A DNA stretch of 64,000 nt. It comes from JBBIII01 sp037446575. Its GTDB lineage: Bacteria; Bacteroidota; Ignavibacteria; UBA10030. The position numbers and the translations under genes were made by a program. Location of the stretch: positions 1 through 64,000 of the forward strand of contig JBBIII010000005.1 in NCBI GenBank assembly GCA_037446575.1, in the 5' to 3' direction. Positions 53,140-62,170 of the stretch are shown one piece after another (the first letter of the stretch is position 1; each line of letters opens with the position of its first letter). The notes below the pieces were generated by a model. That model had not been told where the DNA came from. It saw only the letters and a program-made list of their open reading frames with translations, and did not search any database.

Positions 53140-54891
53140 CTATTTAGCATTTATTAATTCTTTTGCGCCGCTTAAGCTTACATCGGTAACTTCTTCGCCG
53201 CTTAAGAGTTTTGCAACTTCGTGAATTCTTTCATCCTCTTTTAGCTTTCGTATTACAGAGGAAGTTCTTGTCTTCGTTTCAATTTTCTCAACTACGTAAT
53301 GATTATTGGCGTAGCCTGCAATTTGGGGCAAATGCGTTATAGCAATTATTTGATGAAATTGCGATAAACTTTTTAGACTTTTTCCAACTGCCTGCGCAAT
53401 ACGGCCGCTTATGCCTACATCTATCTCGTCAAAAACCAACAGCGGCAATCGGTCTGCTTTGGCAAGTATTGTTTTTAATGCAAGCATTATACGCGAAACT
53501 TCGCCACCTGAAGCAACTTTGACTAATGGTTTAAGATCTTCGCCAACATTTGTCGATAAATAAAATTCGACAAAATCAATTCCATTTAAAGTTGTTTCAT
53601 AGAAATCTTTGCCAAGCTTTACATAAGCATTTTCAGAGTTGCCATCCGATTTTTCAAAAATGCGATTATCAATTCTAACGTCAAATTGTGCGTTTGCTAT
53701 TCCTAATTTTGTCAGGTCTGCGCAAACCGCATTGCTGATTTTTACAACAAGTTCGCGCCGTTTTGATGAAAGTCTTTGCGCACGCGCCGAACAATTCTTT
53801 CGTTCAATTTCAATTTGTTCTTTTAATTTATTTATTTCAGCATCGAAATTTTGAGCCATCGAAAATTCTTTCCCAATTTTCTCTCTATAAGCAATTACAG
53901 TTTCTAAAGAACCACCATACTTCTTTTTTAGAAGTGTTAATTGGCCCAAACGTTCTCGTATCTCTTCAAGTCGTTCTGGATTAAATTCTATTCTCGAATT
54001 GTAACTCTGAATAAATTTAGTCAACTCTGCAACGATTACTGCAGCCGATGCACATTCATTTTTAGGTTCTTCAAACACCCTGTCGATATGAGCAAGGTCT
54101 TCCAATTGGTTGCGCGCTTTTACCAGAAGATCATAAACCGATTGACCGCCTGCGTTTTCCCCATCGCTGTTACTTGATTCTCCTTCATAAAGTGATTTAT
54201 AAAGCAAAGATGTGGCTTCAAAAAGTTTTTCCGAATTTTCTAATATCCGAAGTTCGTTTTCTAATTCCTCTTCTTCACCTTTTTGCGGGTTGACCGCATC
54301 AATTTCTTTCATTTGAAATTCATGCAATTCGAGCTTTGCTTTAAGTTCTTTTTCATTATGAGTAAGAGTGCGTAATTCAGAAAACAACTTGGATAACTTT
54401 TCGTAAGAATTACGGAATTCTAAAACAATTCCTTCTAAGCCGCCAAATTCGTCGACCAATTGGATGTGAGTTTCAATGCGAAGTAATGATTGATGTTCAT
54501 GCTGTCCATGCAAATCGACAAGATGATTCCCAATTTGATTCATCAGATTAAGCGTTATTGGAGTATCATTAGCGAAGCATCGAGATTGCCCTTTTATAGA
54601 GACTTCGCGCCGTAAAATCAATTCTTTACAATATTCAATTTCGTTCTGATCAAGTATAGAGTTAATACGCTTATTGCCTGCAATTTCAAAGATTCCCTCT
54701 ATAATAGCTTTTTCACTTCCTTTACGAACTATATCCGTGTTAGCACGTTCTCCTAATATTAAACTCAGCGCGTCAATAATAATTGATTTGCCAGCGCCAG
54801 TTTCGCCGGTAATTATATTCAAGCCATTCTCGAATTCAATTTCTATGGATTCGATTAAAGCATAATTCCGGATTGATAAGAATTTTAGCAT
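53140..54891 (-). CDS. recN: DNA repair protein RecN
   Basis: A 583-aa SMC-like ATPase for double-strand-break repair. N-terminal Walker A GETGAGKSIIIDALSLILG (about 30-48), central long coiled coil (about 155-370) and C-terminal ABC signature and Walker B (VASGGEVSRIMLALKTIL, LLVFDEIDVGISGR). Full length for the family. Confidence 0.96.
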   Translation of the reverse strand: MLKFLSIRNYALIESIEIEFENGLNIITGETGAGKSIIIDALSLILGERANTDIVRKGSEKAIIEGIFEIAGNKRINSILDQNEIEYCKELILRREVSIKGQSRCFANDTPITLNLMNQIGNHLVDLHGQHEHQSLLRIETHIQLVDEFGGLEGIVLEFRNSYEKLSKLFSELRTLTHNEKELKAKLELHEFQMKEIDAVNPQKGEEEELENELRILENSEKLFEATSLLYKSLYEGESSNSDGENAGGQSVYDLLVKARNQLEDLAHIDRVFEEPKNECASAAVIVAELTKFIQSYNSRIEFNPERLEEIRERLGQLTLLKKKYGGSLETVIAYREKIGKEFSMAQNFDAEINKLKEQIEIERKNCSARAQRLSSKRRELVVKISNAVCADLTKLGIANAQFDVRIDNRIFEKSDGNSENAYVKLGKDFYETTLNGIDFVEFYLSTNVGEDLKPLVKVASGGEVSRIMLALKTILAKADRLPLLVFDEIDVGISGRIAQAVGKSLKSLSQFHQIIAITHLPQIAGYANNHYVVEKIETKTRTSSVIRKLKEDERIHEVAKLLSGEEVTDVSLSGAKELINAK

Positions 54892-54984
54892 AATTATAAA
54901 ACAAATGTAAGAAAAAAAGATGGATTTTCAATGATATAAAGTATAGATGACTTTGGATTAGCAATAAGTTTTTCTTGATTGCTC

Positions 54985-55818
54985 TTAATTCAGCGGCAAA
55001 TTTTCTGTTCCAAGGTCAAAGAAACGAATTTCGGGCACATCTCCAATAATTCCATGATAATAAGCGTAGTGCATAAATTCCGAAAGACTCGCCTCCTCTT
55101 TTTCATTGAAATCATAGTTAAAAGCTGAAAGGTATTCAGATACATTTTTTATGGATAATTTTTTTTGATTTGCTATTGCGATTGCAATTTGTTCCTTTAA
55201 TTTCAATCCCTCTTTTTTTGCTTCAAACAACGCTGATGCTTCATTGCCTATTAATTCTTCTTCACGTCCAACCCAAAATCCGTAAATATAAGGTAAATTT
55301 GTTAAATCGTTCCATTCTTCAACAAGGTCTAAAATAAATATTCCTTGCTGGGAATAATCTTTAGGGAACGGATTAATTAACAATGCGGCGTCCGTTTTTT
55401 CAAGCATCGTATTAATATCAGGAAGCATTGGAATGAATTGAATATTTTGATGTCCAAACTGATTTCTATATTTTTCTTTAAGAATAATATTTGCCAAGAT
55501 AACTTCAGAAGTATAGCTGATATCAAATGCAATGCGTTCTAAATTCCGTTTATTTTCTTTTATAAAAAGCTGAATAGTATTGGTAGGGGTACTTGAGGAA
55601 GCGCAAATATTTGGAACTATGCAATATTCTCCGCCGTGTCGCGCATAATCAATAGGCGACAAAAAAGCGCTCCGAATTTCATCAGAGCGCTTAGAAAATT
55701 TTAAAGCATTTTTTGCAGGGATATCTTCAATTAACTCAAATGGAGAGTCAGGTTTATCCAATCCGAATATAAGCGGTTTTAAATATACAGCATCCGATAC
55801 TGCAAGCCGCGATTTCAT
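54985..55818 (-). CDS. mqnA: Chorismate dehydratase of the futalosine menaquinone pathway
   Basis: A 277-aa MqnA/MqnD-type periplasmic-binding-like fold enzyme that converts chorismate to 3-enolpyruvylbenzoate, first step of the futalosine route. Marks: VYLKPLIFGLD near the start, SAFLSPIDYARHGGEYCIVPNICASSS, NTIQLFI, FDISYTSEVILANIIL, DAALLINPFP and the DLVEEWNDLTNLPYIYGFWVGR block. It starts within the rplS stop codon (TAATG), so it is coupled to the translation operon. MqnD would be a close alternative, but the block order fits MqnA. It suggests menaquinone is made by this route. Confidence 0.82.
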   Translation of the reverse strand: MKSRLAVSDAVYLKPLIFGLDKPDSPFELIEDIPAKNALKFSKRSDEIRSAFLSPIDYARHGGEYCIVPNICASSSTPTNTIQLFIKENKRNLERIAFDISYTSEVILANIILKEKYRNQFGHQNIQFIPMLPDINTMLEKTDAALLINPFPKDYSQQGIFILDLVEEWNDLTNLPYIYGFWVGREEELIGNEASALFEAKKEGLKLKEQIAIAIANQKKLSIKNVSEYLSAFNYDFNEKEEASLSEFMHYAYYHGIIGDVPEIRFFDLGTENLPLN

Positions 55819-56159
55819 TAGGCATGTGTCTTTTGCGCAACCGCTTTAGTGGCAAGGTCTCGAACATAATAAATTTTTGCCCGCCGCGTTCTTCCTTCTT
55901 TGACCTTCTCAATTTTAGCAATACGCGGGGAATGGAGTGGAAAAATGCGTTCTACTCCAACTCCATCTGAAATTTTACGGACCCTAAACGTTGTATTGAT
56001 GCCGGTTCCACGTTGTCCCATCACAATACCTTGAAATTCTTGTATTCGTTCTTTATCGCCCTCTTTAACTTTTACGTGAACATTTACAATATCACCGGAT
56101 TTGAATTTCGGTATATCGGTTCGCAGTTGTGCCGCTTCTACAAGCTTAATTTTATCCAT
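55818..56159 (-). CDS. rplS: 50S ribosomal protein L19
   Basis: A 113-aa L19. Conserved FKSGDIVNVHVKVKEGDKERIQEFQGIVMGQRGTGIN, FRVRKISDGVGVERIFPLHSPRIAKIEKVKEGRTRRAKIYYVRD. Lies at the 3' side of trmD in the standard order; 47-base gap. Binds 23S rRNA at the 30S-50S interface. Confidence 0.97.
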   Translation of the reverse strand: MDKIKLVEAAQLRTDIPKFKSGDIVNVHVKVKEGDKERIQEFQGIVMGQRGTGINTTFRVRKISDGVGVERIFPLHSPRIAKIEKVKEGRTRRAKIYYVRDLATKAVAQKTHA

Positions 56160-56206
56160 TTTATAACTCCGTTAAATCGATTAATCAATTATTTCATATT
56201 CTTAAA

Positions 56207-56875
56207 TTACATGTTTCTCATAAATTTTTTTGTTCTGCGCTCGCGTTGTTCCTGCTTCCATTTTTCTATTTCTTGATGATTTCCGGAAAGCAAGACTTCC
56301 GGCGCTTTCAATCCTCTATATTCAGCAGGCCTTGTATATTCCGGACAACCTAACAATCCGTTCTGGAATGAATCTGTAAGAGCAGATTCACCGTCGTTCA
56401 GGACGCCGGGAATGAGTCTTACTAAAGCGTCCACTACAACAGCCGCGGCTAATTCGCCGCCTGTTAAAACATACTCGCCTATTGAAAGTTCGCGGGTTAC
56501 TAATTTTTCTCGCACCCGATTGTCAATTCCTTTATAATGCCCGCAAAGAAGCATTAAATTACTTTTTAACGACAATTCTATTGCAATTTTTTGATTGAAC
56601 AATTGGGCATCAGCTGTCAGAAAAATTACTTCGTCATAATTACGTTGCTTTTGCAACGCTTCTACACATTCAAAGAACGGTTCTGGTTTTAGCACCATCC
56701 CAGCGCCGCCGCCAAACGGCGTATCATCAATTGTTTTATGTTTATCATGCGCATAAGCGCGCAGATCGTGCACAAATATTTCTACTTTTTTTTTATCCTG
56801 CGCTCGTTTTAAAATACTTTCCTGCAGGGGGCTTTCTAATAATTTTGGCAACCCTGTTATAATATCAATACGCAT
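56207..56875 (-). CDS. trmD: tRNA (guanine-37-N1)-methyltransferase
   Basis: A 222-aa SPOUT-knot enzyme that makes m1G37, preventing frameshifting. Marks: MRIDIITGLP, DDTPFGGGAGMVLKPEPFFE, LLCGHYKGIDNRVRE, and YVLTGGELAAAVVVDALVRLIPGVL forming the SAM knot. Starts at the rimM stop (TAATG). Confidence 0.97.
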   Translation of the reverse strand: MRIDIITGLPKLLESPLQESILKRAQDKKKVEIFVHDLRAYAHDKHKTIDDTPFGGGAGMVLKPEPFFECVEALQKQRNYDEVIFLTADAQLFNQKIAIELSLKSNLMLLCGHYKGIDNRVREKLVTRELSIGEYVLTGGELAAAVVVDALVRLIPGVLNDGESALTDSFQNGLLGCPEYTRPAEYRGLKAPEVLLSGNHQEIEKWKQEQRERRTKKFMRNM

Positions 56876-57381
56876 TATGTAAGCAATCCTTCTATTGCAT
56901 TTATTGTAACGCGTTTGATTTTTAAATCAACGTGCTTTATAATTTCTTTTACAGCAGGAATTAATATCTCCTTGCCATTACTATCGATTACCCACACATC
57001 ATTTGTAGAAAGTGAAAATACGTCTTTTATAAAACCAACTCGCATCTGCGTCTCTGTGATTACTTCGCATCCTATCACATCGTGTATAAAATAACTGCCT
57101 TTTTTCAGTTGAATAATTTTTTCTTCTGAAGTGAATATAAATTGGTTTAGAATTTTTTCTGCCTCATTTGCAGAATTTACATTCTCTATCTGAGCAATTA
57201 TTTTATTGGTTTCTATGCTTTCTACAAAAATACTTTTTTTTTCAGTTGTCTTACTATCTTTTCCTATCCATACCGAATCAAGTTGGGTAAAACGTTGAAT
57301 ATCATCAGCAAACGGAAGAATTTTAACTTTTCCTTTTATTCCAATCGGCTTTAGAATTTTACCGATTGCTATTAAATTCAT
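56875..57381 (-). CDS. rimM: Ribosome maturation factor RimM
   Basis: A 168-aa RimM: N-terminal beta-barrel (IGKILKPIGIKGKVKILPFADD, about 5-85) and C-terminal PRC domain (about 95-165; GSYFIHDVIGCEVITE, DVWVIDSNGKEILIPAVKEIIKHVD). Assists 30S head assembly by binding S19. GGGGAAG precedes the ATG. It follows khpA by 33 bases. Confidence 0.95.
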   Translation of the reverse strand: MNLIAIGKILKPIGIKGKVKILPFADDIQRFTQLDSVWIGKDSKTTEKKSIFVESIETNKIIAQIENVNSANEAEKILNQFIFTSEEKIIQLKKGSYFIHDVIGCEVITETQMRVGFIKDVFSLSTNDVWVIDSNGKEILIPAVKEIIKHVDLKIKRVTINAIEGLLT

Positions 57382-57414
57382 AACTTCCCCACTTAATAGC
57401 GGGCAGAAAAATTT

Positions 57415-57645
57415 TTAACCTATAATATCTAAAACAGCTCGTTTACCTTCCTTTGCTGAAATCGCTTTCAATAGTACACGCAGAGCAGACGCCGTTTGTC
57501 CGCGCTTACCAATTACTTTGCCAATATCTCCTTCTGCTACCTTAAGTTTGAAGACGTGTTTATTTTCTTTTTCTTCATACTCGATAGTAACATTTTCTGG
57601 ATGATCCACAAGATTTTTTACTACAAATTCCAAGAATTCTTTCAT
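57415..57645 (-). CDS. khpA: KH-domain RNA-binding protein
   Basis: A 76-aa KhpA-type protein with a single KH domain and the GxxG loop GKRGQTASALRVL near residue 45. Partners with KhpB in other bacteria and affects cell length and RNA. It has the strongest ribosome site in the operon (GGAGG). Standard position between rpsP and rimM. Confidence 0.93.
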   Translation of the reverse strand: MKEFLEFVVKNLVDHPENVTIEYEEKENKHVFKLKVAEGDIGKVIGKRGQTASALRVLLKAISAKEGKRAVLDIIG

Positions 57646-57770
57646 CGCTCTACCTCCGGAATATTAATTGGTTGATTCGCTGTTTTTTTGTTAATTATTT
57701 TCATCAAAATATTATTTCTACTAAAACTTTTCAGATACTTGTTACTGCAAATCAATTTAAAAACGCCTGA

Positions 57771-58181
57771 TTAAGCAGAAGCTTGTTCTTGAGTTTGTGC
57801 TGCCGCTTTTTTCTTTTTCTCAGAGCGCCGCGCTTTCTTATCCGATTCGCGCTTCTGTTTGTCTGCTTGTTGCATTTGCCAGCGTTCAATAACGCTTTTT
57901 ATAATAGACTCATCTTTACCTTGTCGTTTTAGCGTCCACATCAGCCAAAATCCTGTCCGCCTTAACAATGAACGAACCGTATCAGTTGGCTGTGCGCCCT
58001 TTTTTAACCAATACTCTATACGCGATTCTTTTAACATCAAAGCAATTGGGTTAGTATGAGGATTATACTGACCTAATGCTTCAAGATATCTGCCATCGCG
58101 AGGGGAACGACTATCCGCAGCAACAAGTTTATATATCGGATGTTGCTTTTTTCCTTCTCTTCGCAGTCGAATTTTTACCAA
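57771..58181 (-). CDS. rpsP: 30S ribosomal protein S16 with a basic C-terminal extension
   Basis: A 136-aa S16. The first 80 residues are standard (VKIRLRREGKKQHPIYKLVAADSRSPRDGRYLEALGQYNPHTNP). The remaining ~50 are a lysine/arginine/alanine-rich tail (DKQKRESDKKARRSEKKKKAAAQ). Start is TTG, supported by AGGAG seven bases upstream (58189-58193) and by the family N-terminus MVKIRL. Longer than the 80-90-aa S16 of many bacteria, as in other Bacteroidota relatives. Confidence 0.95.
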   Translation of the reverse strand: MVKIRLRREGKKQHPIYKLVAADSRSPRDGRYLEALGQYNPHTNPIALMLKESRIEYWLKKGAQPTDTVRSLLRRTGFWLMWTLKRQGKDESIIKSVIERWQMQQADKQKRESDKKARRSEKKKKAAAQTQEQASA

Positions 58182-58225
58182 TTTTTCACTCCTGTAATAT
58201 TTGTCTGTTGTTAATAGTTATTCAA

Positions 58226-59554
58226 TTAATTAAAAGGAAATTGCAGGTTTCGCATTGCGTGCCGCATATTTCCCTTGCTAAACTTCTTCATCATTTTATT
58301 CATTTCTTCAAATTGCTTCAATAATTTATTCACATCTTGAACAGTAGCCCCGCTACCCTTTGCTATTCGTCTTCTTCTGTTTCCATTAATTATGGAAGGC
58401 CGGGAACGCTCTTCAAGAGTCATAGATTGTATTATCGCTTCAACTCGAACAAGACTTTTATCATCGATGTTTGTGTTTGCAGGAAGCTTGTTCATACCCG
58501 GGATCATTCCAACGACTTGGCTTAATGGCCCCATTTTTTTTATTTCCCTAAGCTGAGCGAGAAAATCATCGAATGTGAATTGAGCTTTACGCAGTTTTTG
58601 TTCAAGTTCAATTGCTTTTTCTTCGTCAAAATTCTGCTGGGCTTTTTCAACCAATGTTATAATATCGCCCATACCAAGAATGCGTGAAGCAATGCGATCC
58701 GGATAAAACGGTTCTAAGGCATCAAGTTTTTCGCCGATGCTTATATATTTAATCGGTTTATGAATAACCGCTCTGATTGAAAGTGCCGCTCCTCCACGGC
58801 TGTCGCCATCAAGTTTAGTTAATACTACACCATCAAAATTTAATCGATCGTGAAAAGCTTTTGCCGCGTTTACTGCGTCTTGTCCAGTCATAGAATCCAC
58901 AACAAAAAGTATTTCGTGCGGATTAACTTTTTTGCGTATTGATTCTACTTCTCTCATCATTTCTTCATCAACGTGAAGTCGGCCTGCCGTATCGATTATG
59001 ATTGTATCGCGAATATTTTTCCTTGCATGTTCGACTGAACTATCTGCTATTGTAACAGCATCCGAACCCCGTCGCGTGAAGACTGGAATTTCTATCTGTT
59101 TGCCCAATAATTCTAATTGATCGATAGCCGCAGGTCTGTAAATATCAGCCGCTACAAGTAGAGGCAAACGCCCTTTACTTTTTAGTTGATTTGCTAATTT
59201 TGCCGCAAAAGTTGTTTTTCCAGAGCCCTGTAAGCCGGCGACTAAAATAATTGTCGGCGGATTTTGCGCTATTGCGATATCTGACTTATTTTCCCCCAAT
59301 AATTTTATCATCTCATCATTAATAATTTTTATGATTAGCTGACCGGGAGTAATACTTTTAAGCACTTCTTGACCAATCGCGCGCTTTTGCACATCGTCTA
59401 TAAATTGTTTTACAACTTTATAGTTAACATCAGCATCTAACAAAGCACGGCGTACCTCACGCAACGAATCTTCAATATTCTGAAGCGTAATTTTTCCTTG
59501 TCCGCGAAGCTTTTTAAAAGCTAATTCTAATTTTTGAGTAAGATTTTCAAACAT
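58226..59554 (-). CDS. ffh: Signal recognition particle protein Ffh (SRP54)
   Basis: A 442-aa GTPase that delivers ribosomes to the membrane with the FtsY receptor. N domain (1-85), G domain with GLQGSGKTTFAAKLA, DTAGRLHVDEEMM and TKLDGDSRGGAALS, and a methionine-containing M domain (about 300-442) with SRPSIINGNRRRRIAKGSG, which binds 4.5S RNA. The first five residues of the longest frame (TTG start) are dropped in favour of the ATG of MFENLTQ, the family start. Heads the translation operon. Confidence 0.96.
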   Translation of the reverse strand: MFENLTQKLELAFKKLRGQGKITLQNIEDSLREVRRALLDADVNYKVVKQFIDDVQKRAIGQEVLKSITPGQLIIKIINDEMIKLLGENKSDIAIAQNPPTIILVAGLQGSGKTTFAAKLANQLKSKGRLPLLVAADIYRPAAIDQLELLGKQIEIPVFTRRGSDAVTIADSSVEHARKNIRDTIIIDTAGRLHVDEEMMREVESIRKKVNPHEILFVVDSMTGQDAVNAAKAFHDRLNFDGVVLTKLDGDSRGGAALSIRAVIHKPIKYISIGEKLDALEPFYPDRIASRILGMGDIITLVEKAQQNFDEEKAIELEQKLRKAQFTFDDFLAQLREIKKMGPLSQVVGMIPGMNKLPANTNIDDKSLVRVEAIIQSMTLEERSRPSIINGNRRRRIAKGSGATVQDVNKLLKQFEEMNKMMKKFSKGNMRHAMRNLQFPFN

Positions 59555-59852
59555 CGCATTTTCTATCAATAGTAAAACAAAACTTCCGTTTTCTCAGCGG
59601 TTATATCCGAGAACTCCGGAAGTTCTTAAATTGCGCTGAATATTTTAGCATTATACTATTCCGACAGGATTCAGTACGCCTGTCTACAAGTTTTTACTCT
59701 CTCCACTCACATTAAGTGGATTATAAGTTAGTATAAAAATAGTTAAAAATGTGAAGGCAATCAAGATATTATTTAAGGTTGGAATTAAAGTTTATCGCTC
59801 TTAAATATAGTAACCTTTTGTAGAATAAAGCGAGAACTTTTAGATTTCAATA
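59555..59852. other. 298-base intergenic region between the PilB-like gene and ffh
   Basis: No ORF. From left to right it holds an 8-bp perfect hairpin (59581-59624), a 6-bp hairpin (GACAGG 59663-59668 / CCTGTC 59679-59684), and another (TCCACT 59702-59707 / AGTGGA 59715-59720). Probably promoter of ffh and 3' end of the PilB-like gene. No 4.5S RNA recognised. Confidence 0.5.
59571..59624 (-). terminator. Terminator-like hairpin between the PilB-like gene and ffh
   Basis: AACTTCCG (59581-59588) pairs with CGGAAGTT (59617-59624), perfect 8 bp around a 28-base loop that can form an inner TCTC...GAGA stem. On the minus strand TTGTTTTAC follows. It is 27 bases before the ffh ATG, so it may be a read-through terminator or a leader attenuator. 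Confidence 0.5.
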
Positions 59853-61148
59853 TTACCCAAGTATACGAGAAACTTCTTGTAGGGTAGTAATGCCCGCCAA
59901 TGCTTTTCTAACTGCATCTTGTCGAATTGCTTGAAATCCGTAATTTGAAGCTTCTTCGCGCATACTTAGGATTGATTCTTTCCGAAAAATCATATCTCGA
60001 AGCGCTGGGCTAATCGTTACTATTTCGCAAATAGCAGTTCTTCCTTTATAACCGCTTCCCATACAATTTGGACAACCTCTTCCACGGAAAAGTCTTAAAT
60101 CTGAAGACTCCATAGGAGCACCGACGATTTGCAACTCTTCAGGTGAAAGTTGATATTCTTCACGACAGTTCGGACAAATTTTACGGATTAATAACTGATA
60201 GACAATACCCACAACAGTGGAAGCCAGCCAGTAAGCCGGAACACCGAGGTTGAATAATCTATGAATTGCTCCAATAGCATCGTCGGCAAGCATTGTACTG
60301 AGAACAAGATTACCTGTTAACGCCGCTTCGGCGGCAACTACGCCAGTTTCTGCATCTCGTATTTCACCAATCATTATAATGTTTGGATTTTGTCGTAATA
60401 TTGCTCTAAGCGCATCTATAAAATTAAACGATTTATCCGAAGGCAGATGCACTTGACTTGCATAAGGAAGACGATACTCTACGGGGTCTTCAACTGTAAT
60501 TACGCATTTTTCCGGAGTTTGCACATGATTTACCGCGGCGTATACTGTGGTAGATTTTCCGCTTCCAGATGGACCTGTAACTAAAAACAAACCTCTTGGG
60601 CTTCGTAATAATTGTCTTAATCGATCAAGATTCTCCTTACTAAAGCCAAGTTCATCTATTCTTGAAATACTTGTTGACTTATGTAAAATTCTTACAAGAC
60701 ATCTTTCGCCTGCAAGCACAGGAATAACGTTGACACGAAAATCAAATTGTGAATTGTTATAAACTGCTGAGTATCGTCCCTCTTGCGGTTTCTTTTTTTC
60801 AAATTGGTTCAAAGTAGCTCGTGTTTTCATAATGCTTACAATCGGATCGTTCATATCCGGTGTAAGCGATACTAAGCGTTTCAATGTTCCTTCATGTCCG
60901 AGCCTTATCTGAAGTTCGCCTTCAATCGGTTCAATATGTATATCGGTTGCATTTGCTTGAATAGCTCTCAGCATTATTTCTTCCACAATTTGATCAGCCG
61001 TCGGTAATTTACCAATTCGAAATAAATCGCGAATTTTATCTTTCGATAAATTTTTTACGTCGAGTTGTTCTAATGCGATGCGTTGGAAAGTTTGCATCGG
61101 TTGACCCGCTTGGCGTTGTGAAACAGGTGGTTGTTGTGATACTGCCAT
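59853..61148 (-). CDS. Type II secretion / type IV pilus assembly ATPase (GspE/PilB family)
   Basis: A 431-aa secretion ATPase. Core domain marks: IVEEIMLRAIQANATDIHIEP, Walker A GPSGSGKSTTVYAAVN, Asp box VITVEDPVEYRL, Walker B NIIMIGEIRDAETG, and a zinc-binding CPNC...CPNC segment (about 326-365). It lacks the long N-terminal MshEN domain of PilB/GspE, so it is shorter than usual (550-570 aa). Isolated here: no pilin or secretin gene is nearby. GGAG precedes the ATG. Confidence 0.88.
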   Translation of the reverse strand: MAVSQQPPVSQRQAGQPMQTFQRIALEQLDVKNLSKDKIRDLFRIGKLPTADQIVEEIMLRAIQANATDIHIEPIEGELQIRLGHEGTLKRLVSLTPDMNDPIVSIMKTRATLNQFEKKKPQEGRYSAVYNNSQFDFRVNVIPVLAGERCLVRILHKSTSISRIDELGFSKENLDRLRQLLRSPRGLFLVTGPSGSGKSTTVYAAVNHVQTPEKCVITVEDPVEYRLPYASQVHLPSDKSFNFIDALRAILRQNPNIIMIGEIRDAETGVVAAEAALTGNLVLSTMLADDAIGAIHRLFNLGVPAYWLASTVVGIVYQLLIRKICPNCREEYQLSPEELQIVGAPMESSDLRLFRGRGCPNCMGSGYKGRTAICEIVTISPALRDMIFRKESILSMREEASNYGFQAIRQDAVRKALAGITTLQEVSRILG

Positions 61149-61267
61149 AACTTATCTCCAAAGAAGTGACAGCTTATTTACTTTATTGAAAATACAATAT
61201 TTTTTTAAAAGTCTCTATAACAGAGCAACTTTTTAGCTATTTAAAAAGGGGGCTTTTAATATAAATT

Positions 61268-62167
61268 TTAGCTTGCCTTTTTAAGCGCCTCTGCTCCGCT
61301 TACAACCTCGAGCAATTCTTTTGTAATGCTTGCTTGCCGAGCTTTATTGTACGATAGCGTCAAGTTACTTATTAAATCTTTTGCATTTTCAGTGGCGTTA
61401 TTCATTGCTGTCATTCGGGCGCCTTCTTCGGCAGTACTGGATTCGAGCAAAATTCGCCACATTTGAAAATTAAGATGTTTTGGTAAAAGATCATCTAATA
61501 TATATTGACTAGACGGCTCGTAAATATAATCTATTTGAGATAAATCTGTGCGACTTTCCGATTTCAATATCTGCTCGGGTAAAATCGGCAGGATTTGTTC
61601 TACAACGATCCGCTGCTGGATGACAGATTTAAATTCGTTGTAAATTATCTCAACTTTATCATAATCATTATTTATAAATCCGGCGACTATTTGCTGGACA
61701 ATAGATTTAGCTTGGTTAAAATTCAAATTTCCAAAAATCCCTACATGCTTTGTGTGTATTGGGAAATTCTTTTTCTGGAAAAAATCTGTACATTTTTTTC
61801 CAATCGTAACAATACGAACCCCGTAATTTTCTGCATTTAGACTCGAGTAGTTTTTTTTGATATGCTCAACTGCCTCCTTTGCTACATTGCTGTTGAATCC
61901 GCCGCACAAACCACGATCACCTGATATAACCACCAGTAATACGCGTTTAACATCTCTTTTAATAAGTAATGGATGAGCGCTTATATCAATCTTAGCCACA
62001 AATCTTTTTAATATTTCATCTAATTTACGGGCATAGGGGCGAATAGCAATCAATGTATCTTGAGCGCGGCGGAATTTTGCTGCGGCAACCATTTTCATGG
62101 CTTTTGTAATTTTTTGAGTGCTTTTAACGCTCAAAATGCGACGTCGAATTTCTCTTAATGTAGCCAA
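61268..62167 (-). CDS. atpG: ATP synthase F1 gamma subunit
   Basis: A 299-aa gamma subunit, the central rotor shaft. N-terminal MATLREIRRRILSVKSTQKITKAMKMVAAAKFRRA and C-terminal SSTAEEGARMTAMNNATENAKDLI...LTLSYNKARQASITKELLEVVSGAEAL are highly conserved. Start is TTG with no Shine-Dalgarno, but the N-terminus matches the family exactly. Three bases separate it from atpA. Confidence 0.96.
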   Translation of the reverse strand: MATLREIRRRILSVKSTQKITKAMKMVAAAKFRRAQDTLIAIRPYARKLDEILKRFVAKIDISAHPLLIKRDVKRVLLVVISGDRGLCGGFNSNVAKEAVEHIKKNYSSLNAENYGVRIVTIGKKCTDFFQKKNFPIHTKHVGIFGNLNFNQAKSIVQQIVAGFINNDYDKVEIIYNEFKSVIQQRIVVEQILPILPEQILKSESRTDLSQIDYIYEPSSQYILDDLLPKHLNFQMWRILLESSTAEEGARMTAMNNATENAKDLISNLTLSYNKARQASITKELLEVVSGAEALKKAS

Positions 62168-62170
62168 AGT

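Noticed and set aside
59581..59720. Possible 4.5S SRP RNA upstream of ffh
   Set aside because: The conserved GGAAG...AGCA tetraloop/asymmetric loop pattern is not found on either strand; only simple hairpins are seen.
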